DNA of 14,814 nucleotides from Rhodothermaceae bacterium. GTDB taxonomy: Bacteria; Bacteroidota; Rhodothermia; Rhodothermales; Rubricoccaceae. The stretch spans positions 1 to 14,814 of the forward strand of contig JABDIZ010000389.1 of assembly GCA_013003465.1 (NCBI GenBank), given 5' to 3'. The translations under genes and the position numbers were made by a program. Positions 6,802-13,816 of this stretch are shown here, piece after piece. The notes under the pieces are model-generated. The model was given only the letters and a program-made list of their open reading frames with translations. It searched no databases and was not told the origin of the DNA. Numbering within the stretch: the stretch's first letter is position 1; every line of letters starts with the position of its first letter.

Positions 6802-7596
6802 CTACCCCAGCACGGCGCTCACGCGGTCGCGGTAGCTCCGGCTCATCTTGAGCTGCGTCCCGTCCTGCAAGAGGACGACCGCCCCGCCGTTGAAGTGCGG
6901 AACGATCTTCTTAACGCGATCCACGTTGATCACGGTCGAGCGGTGGATGCGCAGGAAGCGCGTCGGGTCGAGGCGTTCCTCCACATGGCGGAGGCTCTCG
7001 CGAAGCAGGTGCGACGTGCCCCCTACATGGATCCGCACGTAGACCCCCTCGGCCTCAATCCAATCCACTTCCCTGGGATCGAGGAAGACGAGCTGGCTGC
7101 CCGTCTTGACGACGAGGCGGCCGTGGTAGTCGTCGCCGGAGCTGTGACCGTTCGTCGTTCCGTTGGCCGCCTGTTCGGGCTCTTGCAAGAGGGCCAGTAG
7201 GCGGTCACGGGAGCGGTGCAGGGCGCGCTCGCGGATGCGGGTGCGAGCCCGTTGCAGCGCGAGGCGGAAGCGTTCGTCGGTGTACGGCGCGTGGAGGTAG
7301 TCCGTCGCCTGTACGTCGAAGGCGCGTGAGGCAAACCCGTCGTGCGGGGCCATGACGACCACCGCCTCGGGTGGATTGGCCCTCAGCCGGTCGAGCACGG
7401 CAAAGCCATCGTCCGGGGGTAAACAGGCATCGAGAAAGAGCAGACCCGGATGGAGGGTGCGTAGCGCCGTCACGGTATCGGAGACAGTCGTACACTCGCT
7501 GTCGAGGACCACGTCGGGTTCAGGGGCAAGGAGGCGCCGCAGACGAAGGCGGGCCTCGGGATCCGGACTGGCGATCAGCGTATCGATGCGATGCAT
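6802..7596 (-). CDS. LytTR-family response regulator with a degenerate receiver
   Basis: The 264-residue protein joins an N-terminal receiver-like domain (about 1-118) to a C-terminal LytTR DNA-binding domain (about 155-264, with FLRIHRSTVINVDRVKKI and the end MSRSYRDRVSAVLG). An Asn/Gly/Ser-rich linker near 140-150 separates them. The phosphoacceptor position is D56 in LLFLDACLP. The usual acidic pair is replaced by S10-P11 in LIASPDPEARLRLRRLL, the conserved Ser/Thr by A83 (VVMAPHDGFA), and the conserved Lys by A103 (DYLHAPY). Phosphorylation-dependent switching is therefore doubtful. The ATG at 7596-7594 has a strong GGAGGGAGA upstream, so 17 further upstream codons are rejected. No sensor kinase gene is in the window. 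Position on the same strand upstream of susC/susD makes it their likely regulator. Confidence 0.9.
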   Translation of the reverse strand: MHRIDTLIASPDPEARLRLRRLLAPEPDVVLDSECTTVSDTVTALRTLHPGLLFLDACLPPDDGFAVLDRLRANPPEAVVVMAPHDGFASRAFDVQATDYLHAPYTDERFRLALQRARTRIRERALHRSRDRLLALLQEPEQAANGTTNGHSSGDDYHGRLVVKTGSQLVFLDPREVDWIEAEGVYVRIHVGGTSHLLRESLRHVEERLDPTRFLRIHRSTVINVDRVKKIVPHFNGGAVVLLQDGTQLKMSRSYRDRVSAVLG

Positions 7597-7619
7597 GGTC
7601 TCCCTCCACAACGGTCGGC

Positions 7620-7653
7620 GATAATTAACGGTGTAACGCGCGGCCAACCCAAA
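7620..7653 (-). promoter_or_regulatory. candidate promoter of the LytTR gene
   Basis: On the minus strand TTTG (7653-7650) is followed after 22 bases by TAATTATC (7627-7620), a partial match to the Bacteroidota -33 TTTG / -7 TAnnTTTG pattern. The start codon is 24 bases beyond the -7 element. The spacing equals that of the pgi candidate, which is mild support. Confidence 0.3.
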
Positions 7654-7734
7654 GGTTAGGGTAAAAATCTAGCACCTGCACATTTCTGCATACTCCTTAA
7701 CCATGATCTGCCCCAAATGGTCTAAAAAAGCCCT

Positions 7735-7768
7735 TTTGCACTTCTGCGTCGCCCTCGCCCTACCATCG
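7735..7768 (+). promoter_or_regulatory. candidate pgi promoter
   Basis: TTTG (7735-7738), then 22 bases, then TACCATCG (7761-7768) partly matches the Bacteroidota -33/-7 pattern. It would give a leader of roughly 165 bases before the pgi ATG. The -7 match is imperfect. Confidence 0.3.
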
Positions 7769-7938
7769 CTATTCTAAGCCACTGAGCGCGATACCTCGTG
7801 TTATTCGAGGCCTACGCGTCGGAGCCGTACCAGCCTGGTCACGTTGTGCCGCGTAGCGCTCCGGGAGCGCCGGATGGGGCACTCGGCTCATTCCCCTGCG
7901 TTGGATCGGTGCCTCTTCTCCCTTCCTTTCCCCTCCTC

Positions 7939-9213
7939 ATGCTCACCCTCGACCGTCGCCACGTCACCGATTTCCTCAACGCCGAGACCCGCGGCGCCCT
8001 CGCCCCGCGTGTCCGCGACGCCCACCGCACCCTGCTCAACGCCTCTGGCGCGGGCGGCAGCGAGACGGTCTGGCGCACGATGCTCCTCGACCCCAACGAT
8101 GCCCTCCTCGCCGACCTTGCCCAGACCGCGGCTGAGATCCGCGAGCGCGCCGACGTGCTCCTCTGCATCGGCATCGGCGGGTCATACCTCGGCGCCCAGG
8201 CCGTCATCGACGCGCTCACGCCGACGCTGCTGAAACCCGACGGACCGGAGATCCTCTTCGCCGGACACCACCTCTCGCCGCGCTACCACACCGAACTGTT
8301 CAAGTACCTCGACGGCAAGTCGGTCTACGTCAATGTGATCTCGAAGAGCGGCAGCACGCTAGAGCCGTCGCTGGCCTTCCGCTTCGCGCGGCAGTTCGTG
8401 GAAGAGCGCTTCGACGATCCCGGCCGCCGCATCATCGTGACGACCGGGCCGGAGGGCGGCCTCCTCAACCCGCTCCGCGACGCCAACGGCTACCGCAAGT
8501 ACGTCATCCCGGACGGCGTCGGGGGGCGGTTCTCCGTCCTCACGCCCGTCGGCCTCCTACCGATTGCAGCGGCAGGCATCGACATCCGCTCGCTGTTCTA
8601 CGGCGCGGTGGACCTCGCCCGGACACTCAACGCCCCCGACGCCGAACACGCCGCGCTCGACTACGCCGCCGATCGCTACCTCTTCCATGAGACCGGGTAC
8701 AAGACCGAGTTGATGGCGGTGATGGAGCCACGCCTGAAAGGGATTGGCGCGTGGTGGCAGCAACTCTTCGGCGAGAGCGAGGGCAAGCAGCACAGGGGCC
8801 TCTTCCCGTCCGTCGCCCAGTACACGACGGATCTGCACTCGCTCGGGCAGTACGTGCAGCAGGGCCAGCGCACGCTCGTCGAGTTGTTCCTCCGCGTCGA
8901 AGGCACGCAGGGGCCGGTCGTCTCTGAACTCGCCGACAACACAGACCAGCTCAACTACCTCGCCGGAAAGTCGTACGCCGCCATCAACGAGGTGGCGTAC
9001 GAAGCCACCGCCGAGGCCCACGCCGAGGGCGACGTCCCCAACTGGACGCTCACGCTCGGGCACCTCGACGCACAGACCATCGGCGCAGTGCTCTACTTCT
9101 TCGAGCACGCGGTCAGCGTGAGCGGCTACCTCCTCGATGTCAATCCGTTCAACCAGCCGGGCGTCGAGAACTACAAACAGAAGATGTTCTCGCGCCTCGG
9201 CCGTCCGGACTGA
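7939..9213 (+). CDS. pgi: glucose-6-phosphate isomerase
   Basis: This cytoplasmic enzyme interconverts glucose 6-phosphate and fructose 6-phosphate in glycolysis and gluconeogenesis. At 424 residues it belongs to the short bacterial form, about 430-450 residues as in Bacillus. Hallmarks are CIGIGGSYLGAQA in the first sugar-isomerase subdomain, NVISKSGSTLEP for phosphate binding, FGESEGKQHRGLFP with likely catalytic Glu279, TTDLHSLGQ with likely His300, and NPFNQPGVENYKQKMF with likely Lys413. I chose the ATG at 7939 because MLTLDRRHVTDFL aligns with the known N-terminus; the 47 extra upstream codons look non-coding. No Shine-Dalgarno is visible and the preceding bases are pyrimidine-rich. The gene stands alone, with a hairpin over its stop codon and the candidate replication origin immediately downstream. 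Confidence 0.97.
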   Translation: MLTLDRRHVTDFLNAETRGALAPRVRDAHRTLLNASGAGGSETVWRTMLLDPNDALLADLAQTAAEIRERADVLLCIGIGGSYLGAQAVIDALTPTLLKPDGPEILFAGHHLSPRYHTELFKYLDGKSVYVNVISKSGSTLEPSLAFRFARQFVEERFDDPGRRIIVTTGPEGGLLNPLRDANGYRKYVIPDGVGGRFSVLTPVGLLPIAAAGIDIRSLFYGAVDLARTLNAPDAEHAALDYAADRYLFHETGYKTELMAVMEPRLKGIGAWWQQLFGESEGKQHRGLFPSVAQYTTDLHSLGQYVQQGQRTLVELFLRVEGTQGPVVSELADNTDQLNYLAGKSYAAINEVAYEATAEAHAEGDVPNWTLTLGHLDAQTIGAVLYFFEHAVSVSGYLLDVNPFNQPGVENYKQKMFSRLGRPD

Positions 9214-9230
9214 TCGAGCGTTTCGGACGG
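9201..9230 (+). terminator. hairpin over the pgi stop codon
   Basis: CCGTCCG (9201-9207) pairs with CGGACGG (9224-9230), extendable by one G-T and one A-T pair. The pgi TGA at 9211-9213 lies in the loop. No T-run follows. It may help terminate pgi transcription and shield the region beyond. Confidence 0.35.
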
Positions 9231-9239
9231 GTGCGACGC

Positions 9240-9700
9240 CGACACAACGTTCTCCACACCGTGGATAGCGGTGTGGATAGCGGAGCACAGCGCGCGGACA
9301 AGTTTTCGGTGGCGCCGACCTGTCCATTCGGCGCTGGAGTCAAGCCCGAATCACCCACGTCCTATCCCCGCCTCGTCCACGAGCGTGACTGTGTGGACAG
9401 GATGCATGACGCGTCCCTCTATCCAGCTGTGGACAGGCGTGGAGAAGTGGACAACCGACACGAATCGTGCACGGACGACGCCGGGTGCGATGAGCCCTCA
9501 CGCTCACCTTGTGGAGGACGCCGCGGATAAGTGGGTGGGCTTATGCACGCGTCTCCACACTACCGCTCCCCGAGACGCTCATCCACATGTCCACAGCCCC
9601 TACTACAAAACACAACACCTAAATTTTTAAAGAGAATAATGATATATAGGGGTGTGCACCGTGGACAGGAGGCCGTATATCAGCGTGTATCAATTCGATT
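9240..9700. other. candidate chromosomal replication origin (oriC): DnaA-box cluster with A/T-rich tract
   Basis: The gap between pgi and the USP gene (9214-9793) holds no gene but is packed with near-consensus DnaA boxes (TTATCCACA or TGTGGATAA). Eight-of-nine matches are TTCTCCACA (9250-9258), TGTGGATAG (9272-9280, minus) and TCATCCACA (9579-9587). TTATGCACG (9541-9549) is one off TTATNCACA. Seven-of-nine matches begin at 9260, 9392, 9428, 9438, 9446, 9510, 9522, 9551 and 9587. The hexamer TGTGGA/TCCACA occurs eight times in about 350 bp, against roughly 0.2 expected. Boxes left of 9520 mostly point one way, and the last three point toward the A/T-rich tract at 9605-9650. A box cluster beside an unwinding element is the standard oriC plan. 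No perfect box and no dnaA, dnaN or parAB is present here. Bacteroidota origins are often away from dnaA. Confidence 0.65.
9605..9650. other. A/T-rich tract, likely DNA unwinding element
   Basis: Positions 9620-9648 contain only three G/C bases in 29, about 10% GC, in a window of roughly 60-65%. The whole 9601-9650 block is about 24% GC. It begins directly after the last two tandem DnaA boxes (9579-9595). This is the position and composition expected of the origin segment that melts first. Confidence 0.6.
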
Positions 9701-9719
9701 GGTCGGTACGCGTGTATCA
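9683..9719 (+). repeat. GCGTGTATCA direct repeat
   Basis: The 10-mer GCGTGTATCA occurs at 9683-9692 and 9710-9719, 27 bp apart. An extra TATCA lies at 9678-9682, just before the first copy. The pair ends 17 bp upstream of the candidate -33 element of the USP gene. It is either an operator for that gene or the right border of the origin region. Confidence 0.45.
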
Positions 9720-9735
9720 GTCTAGATCCGTCCCC

Positions 9736-9768
9736 ATTGCCCCATTCTGAGGGATACGCCTACCTTGC
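9736..9768 (+). promoter_or_regulatory. candidate promoter of the universal stress protein gene
   Basis: ATTG (9736-9739), then 21 bases, then TACCTTGC (9761-9768) resembles the Bacteroidota -33 / TAnnTTTG -7 promoter. It would give a short leader of about 20 bases. This is the best promoter match in the window. Confidence 0.4.
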
Positions 9769-9793
9769 AGCATCCTCTACACCGTCGCCCGTC

Positions 9794-10648
9794 ATGACCA
9801 AGCGCATCCTCGTCGTCCTTGACCCCGACCACGACACACCCATTGCCACACGCTACGCCGTGGAGATCGCGAAAGCACACGATGGCGCGGTCACGGGGCT
9901 CGCGCTCGTGGACCGAAAACGGATCAACGAGGCCGCTGCCGGGGGCGGGATCGGCGCGATGTACTACGCCGAGAAGCTGCGCCGTGACCTCGCCGACGAA
10001 GTCCGCTCCGAAGCGCAGACCCTCTTGCAGGAGTTCATCGCGCAGGTGGAGGCGGCGGGGGCGCAGCATACCGACGATCACGTAGCCGATGACGACGTGG
10101 TGCAGAGCATCGCCGAGGACATGAAAACGCACGACCTGCTGGTGGCCGGGCACGAGTCGCACTTTTACTACGCCAATCCTGAGAAGCGGACGCACGTGCT
10201 GGCCAAGCTGGTGGAAGACTCGGCCGCAGCTACCCTCGTCATCCGCGAGGCCTACCGTCCGATTAGCAAGGTCCTTCTGGCCTATGATGGCAGGAGCGCC
10301 GCGGCACGCGCCATGCAGAAGTTTGTCCACCTCGCGCCCTTTGGAACCGACCTCGACGTGGAAGTTCTGCACGTGCACGGCGGAGGACGCGAGGCGCAAC
10401 TGGAGAGTGAGCAGCGCCTCCGGGCCGCCCAGTCCTACCTCCAGGCCTACGACTTCAAGGCCGTCACGATGGCCTCCGTGGAGGACAGCGCTCCGCGCGA
10501 GCGCATCCTCAGCCACACCGTCGCGTCTGGGGCCGATCTCATCGTAGCAGGGGCGTTCTCGCAAACGGGCCTGAAGAAGTTCTTCTTCGGCTCCACGGCG
10601 AAGGGCCTGATCGAAGAGAGCCCCGTACCGCTGTTCCTGTATCATTGA
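9794..10648 (+). CDS. universal stress protein, two tandem USP domains
   Basis: The 284-residue cytoplasmic protein contains two UspA-like alpha/beta domains, about 1-150 and 153-284. Each opens with the typical first beta strand (KRILVVLDPDHD and KVLLAYDGRSAA). The second ends with GAFSQTGLKKFFFGSTAKGLIEESPVPLFLYH, recognisable as the nucleotide-binding loop, but the usual G-x-x-G is reduced to G-x-x-S. ATP binding is therefore uncertain. The first domain lacks a clear loop and has HESHFYYANPEKRTHVLAKLVEDS in that place. Tandem USPs respond to stress or energy limitation; the partner here is unknown. I start at ATG 9794, where the first strand begins, rather than 19 codons earlier. No Shine-Dalgarno is visible. 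It lies just downstream of the candidate origin. Confidence 0.88.
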   Translation: MTKRILVVLDPDHDTPIATRYAVEIAKAHDGAVTGLALVDRKRINEAAAGGGIGAMYYAEKLRRDLADEVRSEAQTLLQEFIAQVEAAGAQHTDDHVADDDVVQSIAEDMKTHDLLVAGHESHFYYANPEKRTHVLAKLVEDSAAATLVIREAYRPISKVLLAYDGRSAAARAMQKFVHLAPFGTDLDVEVLHVHGGGREAQLESEQRLRAAQSYLQAYDFKAVTMASVEDSAPRERILSHTVASGADLIVAGAFSQTGLKKFFFGSTAKGLIEESPVPLFLYH

Positions 10649-10658
10649 GTCCTGGGCC

Positions 10659-11102
10659 ATGCAGGACTTCGACTACGCCGTACCCATCCCACTTCCGGTC
10701 TGGCAGGATCCGCAGAGCAACCCTGTACTACTCAAAACTAGGGATGGGTGGGAGGTCATCCTTGCCTGCTGGACCGATGAAGCTGAGCCAACAGAGTATG
10801 TTGCTGTGCTCTCCTTTCAGCGCGCATGGGCAGTTCGCGCCGTCGCCTTGGAGGAAGTGCCGCTTGAGATGAGGGGCAAGCGCACCCGCTCGGATATTTA
10901 CCGACTCGAGGGCTCGCTCTGGCTCTCCAGCCTAGAAGCAACATGGCAGGCGCTATACTCTCACTGGCCGAGTTTGGAGCACGATCCTGATCACCACTAC
11001 TGGGTTCAGGGCCATGACAGCCGAGTTGAAGTAATCGCTTCTGATTTCAGCGTCGAGCGCAAACCCAATGAGGAGTACGCGAACATCCTACCACTACGCT
11101 GA
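10659..11102 (+). CDS. hypothetical protein, unrecognised
   Basis: A 147-residue acidic protein that I do not recognise. It starts 10 bp after the USP stop codon, so it may be translated from the same transcript, though no strong ribosome binding site precedes the ATG. It has no signal peptide or membrane segment and is rich in tryptophan (for example LEGSLWLSSLEATWQALYSHWP near residue 85). Base composition is about 53% GC, far lower than the flanking USP and comEC genes, like the gene at 16-516. That suggests foreign or fast-evolving origin. The stop codon is 22 bp from the end of convergent comEC. Confidence 0.6.
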   Translation: MQDFDYAVPIPLPVWQDPQSNPVLLKTRDGWEVILACWTDEAEPTEYVAVLSFQRAWAVRAVALEEVPLEMRGKRTRSDIYRLEGSLWLSSLEATWQALYSHWPSLEHDPDHHYWVQGHDSRVEVIASDFSVERKPNEEYANILPLR

Positions 11103-11124
11103 GCGCAGCAGCCATCCTCGTTCC

Positions 11125-13626
11125 CTATCGCCAGTCCACGCGCATGACCTGCTTGCCGTCGGAGCGGAGCCAGAGGGCACCCTCGTGGGCGGTCTGAAGC
11201 ACCTGCGCGCCGGTCGAGTCCCAGCGGGCGAGCGGCTCCTCGTCGGGGAGGCCGTAGCGGTTGCGGCGTGCCACGGAGACAACGGCAAACACCGTGGATG
11301 AATCCGAGGCGGCGTCCACGAAGGCCGGAATCGAAGACGTCCGCGAGCCATGGTGGCCCACCTTCACGACGGTGCTGGCCAGCGCGTCGCCGTAGCGGGC
11401 TACCAGCGCTGATTCGGCACCGACTTCGGCATCGCCGGTGAGGAGCACGGACGTGGCGCCGTACTCGGCACGGAGGACGACGGAGCCCTCGTTGCGGTCG
11501 AGCCAGGGCGGCGGCGGGCCATCCGGACCCAGCACGCGGAGCCGCACGGCGGGATCGAGCGCGAGCGTGTCGCCGGCGTGGACGGTTTGCTGCGGGACGC
11601 CGAGCGAGTCGGCGAAGTGGAGAAGCGCCTGCCACATCGCACCGTCTTCCTGCGGCCCGGCGTGGACAAGCCGCCCCACGGTCACGGCTTCCAGCACCGC
11701 GAACGCGCCTCCGATGTGGTCTGCATCCGGGTGCGTGAGCACGAGCGCATCAAGGCGGTCAATGCCGAAGCGTTCCAGGTGCGGCACGACCGTTCGCGTG
11801 CCCTGATCTGAGTAGGGCGTCCGCACGCCCGCGTCCACGAGCACGTGCTGTCCGCTGGGAAAGGCGAGGAGCGTGGCATCGCCCTGGCCCACATCGAGGA
11901 ACACCACATCGAGTTGCGGTTGCGTGTCTCCCCGGGCTAGGCCGAGCCAGATGCTGAGGACGCAGCAGCCCAGCATCGCCGAGGACAGGCGCCAGCGCAT
12001 CCGGGGACGCCGCCACAGCGCGAGGGCCACGAGCCCGGCAGTGAGCGCGAGGACGAGCCACAGGTCGCGCACGTAGCCCTCCACGAGCGTCCAGTCGAGC
12101 CGCGCCGCGCCTTCGCGGCTCAGGGCCAGCAGCCCCTGGCTTGCCAACTCCGCCACGGCCGCGAAAGCATCCGCCGCCCACGGCATCCACCCCGCGAACA
12201 CGGCGCAGCCGATCCCGCCGAGCAGCACCGCCGCGGTCACCGGGATCGCGGCGAGGTTGAGGACCAGCCCGGCCAGCGGCAGCCGCCCGAAGTGGTACAA
12301 CACGACGGGAGCAGTGCCCAGCGTCGCCGCGAGCGAGACCGTCACCATCCCGACGAGCCAACCGCGCACGCGTCCGGCTCGCCATCGGTGGGGAAGCGTG
12401 CCCTCGAACAACGGCACCAGCGTCACGATGGCTCCGACCGCTGCGAAGGAGAGCTGGAAGCCGACATCGAACAACGCCGCCGGACGGATGAGCAGCACCA
12501 TGATCGCAGCCACGCCGAGGGTGTTGAGCGTGTCGCTGGGGCGCTGGACCACGGTGCCCAGAATCCAGACGGCCGCCATGATGAAGGCGCGTTGCACGGA
12601 CACGGTGCCACCGGTGAGCTGCACATACAGGAACAGCAGCGCCAGCGTGACGGCGGCCCGGCTGAGCTCCACGGTACGCCACCCGAAGCCGAGGCGCCCG
12701 AGGACGGGCTTGAGCAGTCGGTACAGCAGCAGGCCGACGAGCAGCACGTGCAGCCCCGAGACGGCGAGCAGATGCATCAGCCCGGTGCGCGCAAACGTCT
12801 CGCGTGTCTCCGCATCGATCTCAGCGCGGTCGGCCAGCAGGAGGGCGCGAAGAACCGCCCGGGCGTCGTCGCGGCGGACGAAGCGCGCGAGGGCATCCTC
12901 CACATGGCCACGCGCGGCGTTGACTAGCCGCGTGCGTGCTCCGGCCTCCGATCCCAGGAAGGTGATGGCTTCCGCGTCGTAGAGCGCCATCGTGGCGTGG
13001 ACGTTCTGGCGGCGCAGGTACGCGCCGTAGTTGAAGTCGGCCGGGTTGCGGCGGGGCGGGACGGGTTCGAGGCGACCTGTGAGGCGAACACGGTCGCCGG
13101 GCAGCACGGCGGGGTACACGAGCGGCTGCTCGGCGAAGCGCGGCTGTCCGAGGAGCACCTGCACCGTGCCGTGGACCGGCTGACTTGCATTGGCTGTTGC
13201 GACCGAGTCCACGCGCACGCGCAGCCGCGTGCCGTACGCCAGCACTTCCGACGGACGAATGACCACCCCACAAAGCATGGCCTCCGCGCTGCCGCCCCTG
13301 TCCTCTGCTCGCTGCGCAGCCTCAGCCGCCCGCACGAGGTGATTGGGAGGCAAGGTCTGCCACCCTGCCATGCGCGCCCCTCCAGCAGCCACGGTGGCGC
13401 CGACGACTGCGAGGGCGAAGAGCAAGCCGCGGAGGGTCACCAACCGCTTCCGCGTTTGCCAGGTGATGAGCATGGCCACCGCGATCCAGCCGATGAGGAC
13501 CGCAATCCAGAAGCGAAGCGGGAGCCCGGCCGTCGCCAGCACGATCCCGACTCCTAGCGCGGTCGCGAGGACCAGGGCGGGGCGCGCGAACGGACGGAGC
13601 GGAGCAGGAGGCGGCGTAGCAGGCAT
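11125..13626 (-). CDS. comEC: ComEC/Rec2 DNA-uptake channel
   Basis: This 833-residue inner-membrane protein is the channel that carries single-stranded DNA into the cytoplasm during natural transformation. In order: N-terminal membrane segments (about 15-85); a soluble OB-like region (about 100-230) containing the usual PGDRVRLTGRL and NPADFNYGAYLRRQ; the competence domain with its signature near 270-295 (RTGLMHLLAVSGLHVLLV) and many membrane helices to about 560; then a C-terminal metallo-beta-lactamase domain with FLDVGQGDATLL, HPDADH at 632-637 and VGHHGS with H758-H759. Metal-binding residues look intact, so nuclease activity is plausible. Full length for the family. I prefer the ATG at 13626 over a TTG four codons upstream; neither has a good Shine-Dalgarno. 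It suggests this organism can take up DNA. No other com gene is nearby. Confidence 0.95.
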   Translation of the reverse strand: MPATPPPAPLRPFARPALVLATALGVGIVLATAGLPLRFWIAVLIGWIAVAMLITWQTRKRLVTLRGLLFALAVVGATVAAGGARMAGWQTLPPNHLVRAAEAAQRAEDRGGSAEAMLCGVVIRPSEVLAYGTRLRVRVDSVATANASQPVHGTVQVLLGQPRFAEQPLVYPAVLPGDRVRLTGRLEPVPPRRNPADFNYGAYLRRQNVHATMALYDAEAITFLGSEAGARTRLVNAARGHVEDALARFVRRDDARAVLRALLLADRAEIDAETRETFARTGLMHLLAVSGLHVLLVGLLLYRLLKPVLGRLGFGWRTVELSRAAVTLALLFLYVQLTGGTVSVQRAFIMAAVWILGTVVQRPSDTLNTLGVAAIMVLLIRPAALFDVGFQLSFAAVGAIVTLVPLFEGTLPHRWRAGRVRGWLVGMVTVSLAATLGTAPVVLYHFGRLPLAGLVLNLAAIPVTAAVLLGGIGCAVFAGWMPWAADAFAAVAELASQGLLALSREGAARLDWTLVEGYVRDLWLVLALTAGLVALALWRRPRMRWRLSSAMLGCCVLSIWLGLARGDTQPQLDVVFLDVGQGDATLLAFPSGQHVLVDAGVRTPYSDQGTRTVVPHLERFGIDRLDALVLTHPDADHIGGAFAVLEAVTVGRLVHAGPQEDGAMWQALLHFADSLGVPQQTVHAGDTLALDPAVRLRVLGPDGPPPPWLDRNEGSVVLRAEYGATSVLLTGDAEVGAESALVARYGDALASTVVKVGHHGSRTSSIPAFVDAASDSSTVFAVVSVARRNRYGLPDEEPLARWDSTGAQVLQTAHEGALWLRSDGKQVMRVDWR

Positions 13627-13816
13627 GCGCCGGAGCAATGCGGGAAGCGATAGACACGCCTATCCGTTGGCATCTAACCCAAGGGATGAGCGGCCTCGTT
13701 GCGCCGTCCCCCTTTCGCGCGGACTTCGTGCGGCGAGGACTACCGCGCCGCGTATCTTGAAGCCTTCGCCCGCTCCCAGTCTCTTTGATGGCTCCGGCCG
13801 TCCCGTTCTTTCCGCG
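13627..13816 (+). promoter_or_regulatory. divergent comEC/nusB intergenic region with candidate nusB promoter
   Basis: This 190-bp gap serves divergent genes. TATCTTGA (13753-13760) resembles a -7 element and is close to TACCTTGC before the USP gene; the -33 counterpart is weak (CGTG at 13727-13730). It would give a leader of about 50 bases for nusB. I found no clear promoter for comEC on the minus strand. Confidence 0.3.

Larger units (their letters stand above)
7597..7938. promoter_or_regulatory. divergent intergenic region, LytTR regulator / pgi
   Basis: This 342-bp gene-free stretch separates divergent genes. The part from 7660 to 7740 is markedly more A/T-rich than its surroundings. I see one promoter candidate in each direction, given as separate entries, and nothing else that I can name. 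The frame upstream of pgi (7798-7938) stays open but does not resemble the protein family. Confidence 0.5.

Noticed and set aside
7798..7938. 47-codon upstream extension of pgi
   Set aside because: The family alignment starts at MLTLDRRHV; the extra sequence is Pro/Ser-rich and lies in the promoter region.
9240..9600. CRISPR array or iteron-type plasmid origin as explanation of the repeats
   Set aside because: The repeats are 6-9 bp, in both orientations and irregularly spaced, without constant spacers, and no replication initiator gene is adjacent. The DnaA-box reading fits better.
13343..13816. 158-codon upstream extension of nusB
   Set aside because: It overlaps the comEC start on the other strand and is not NusB-like.
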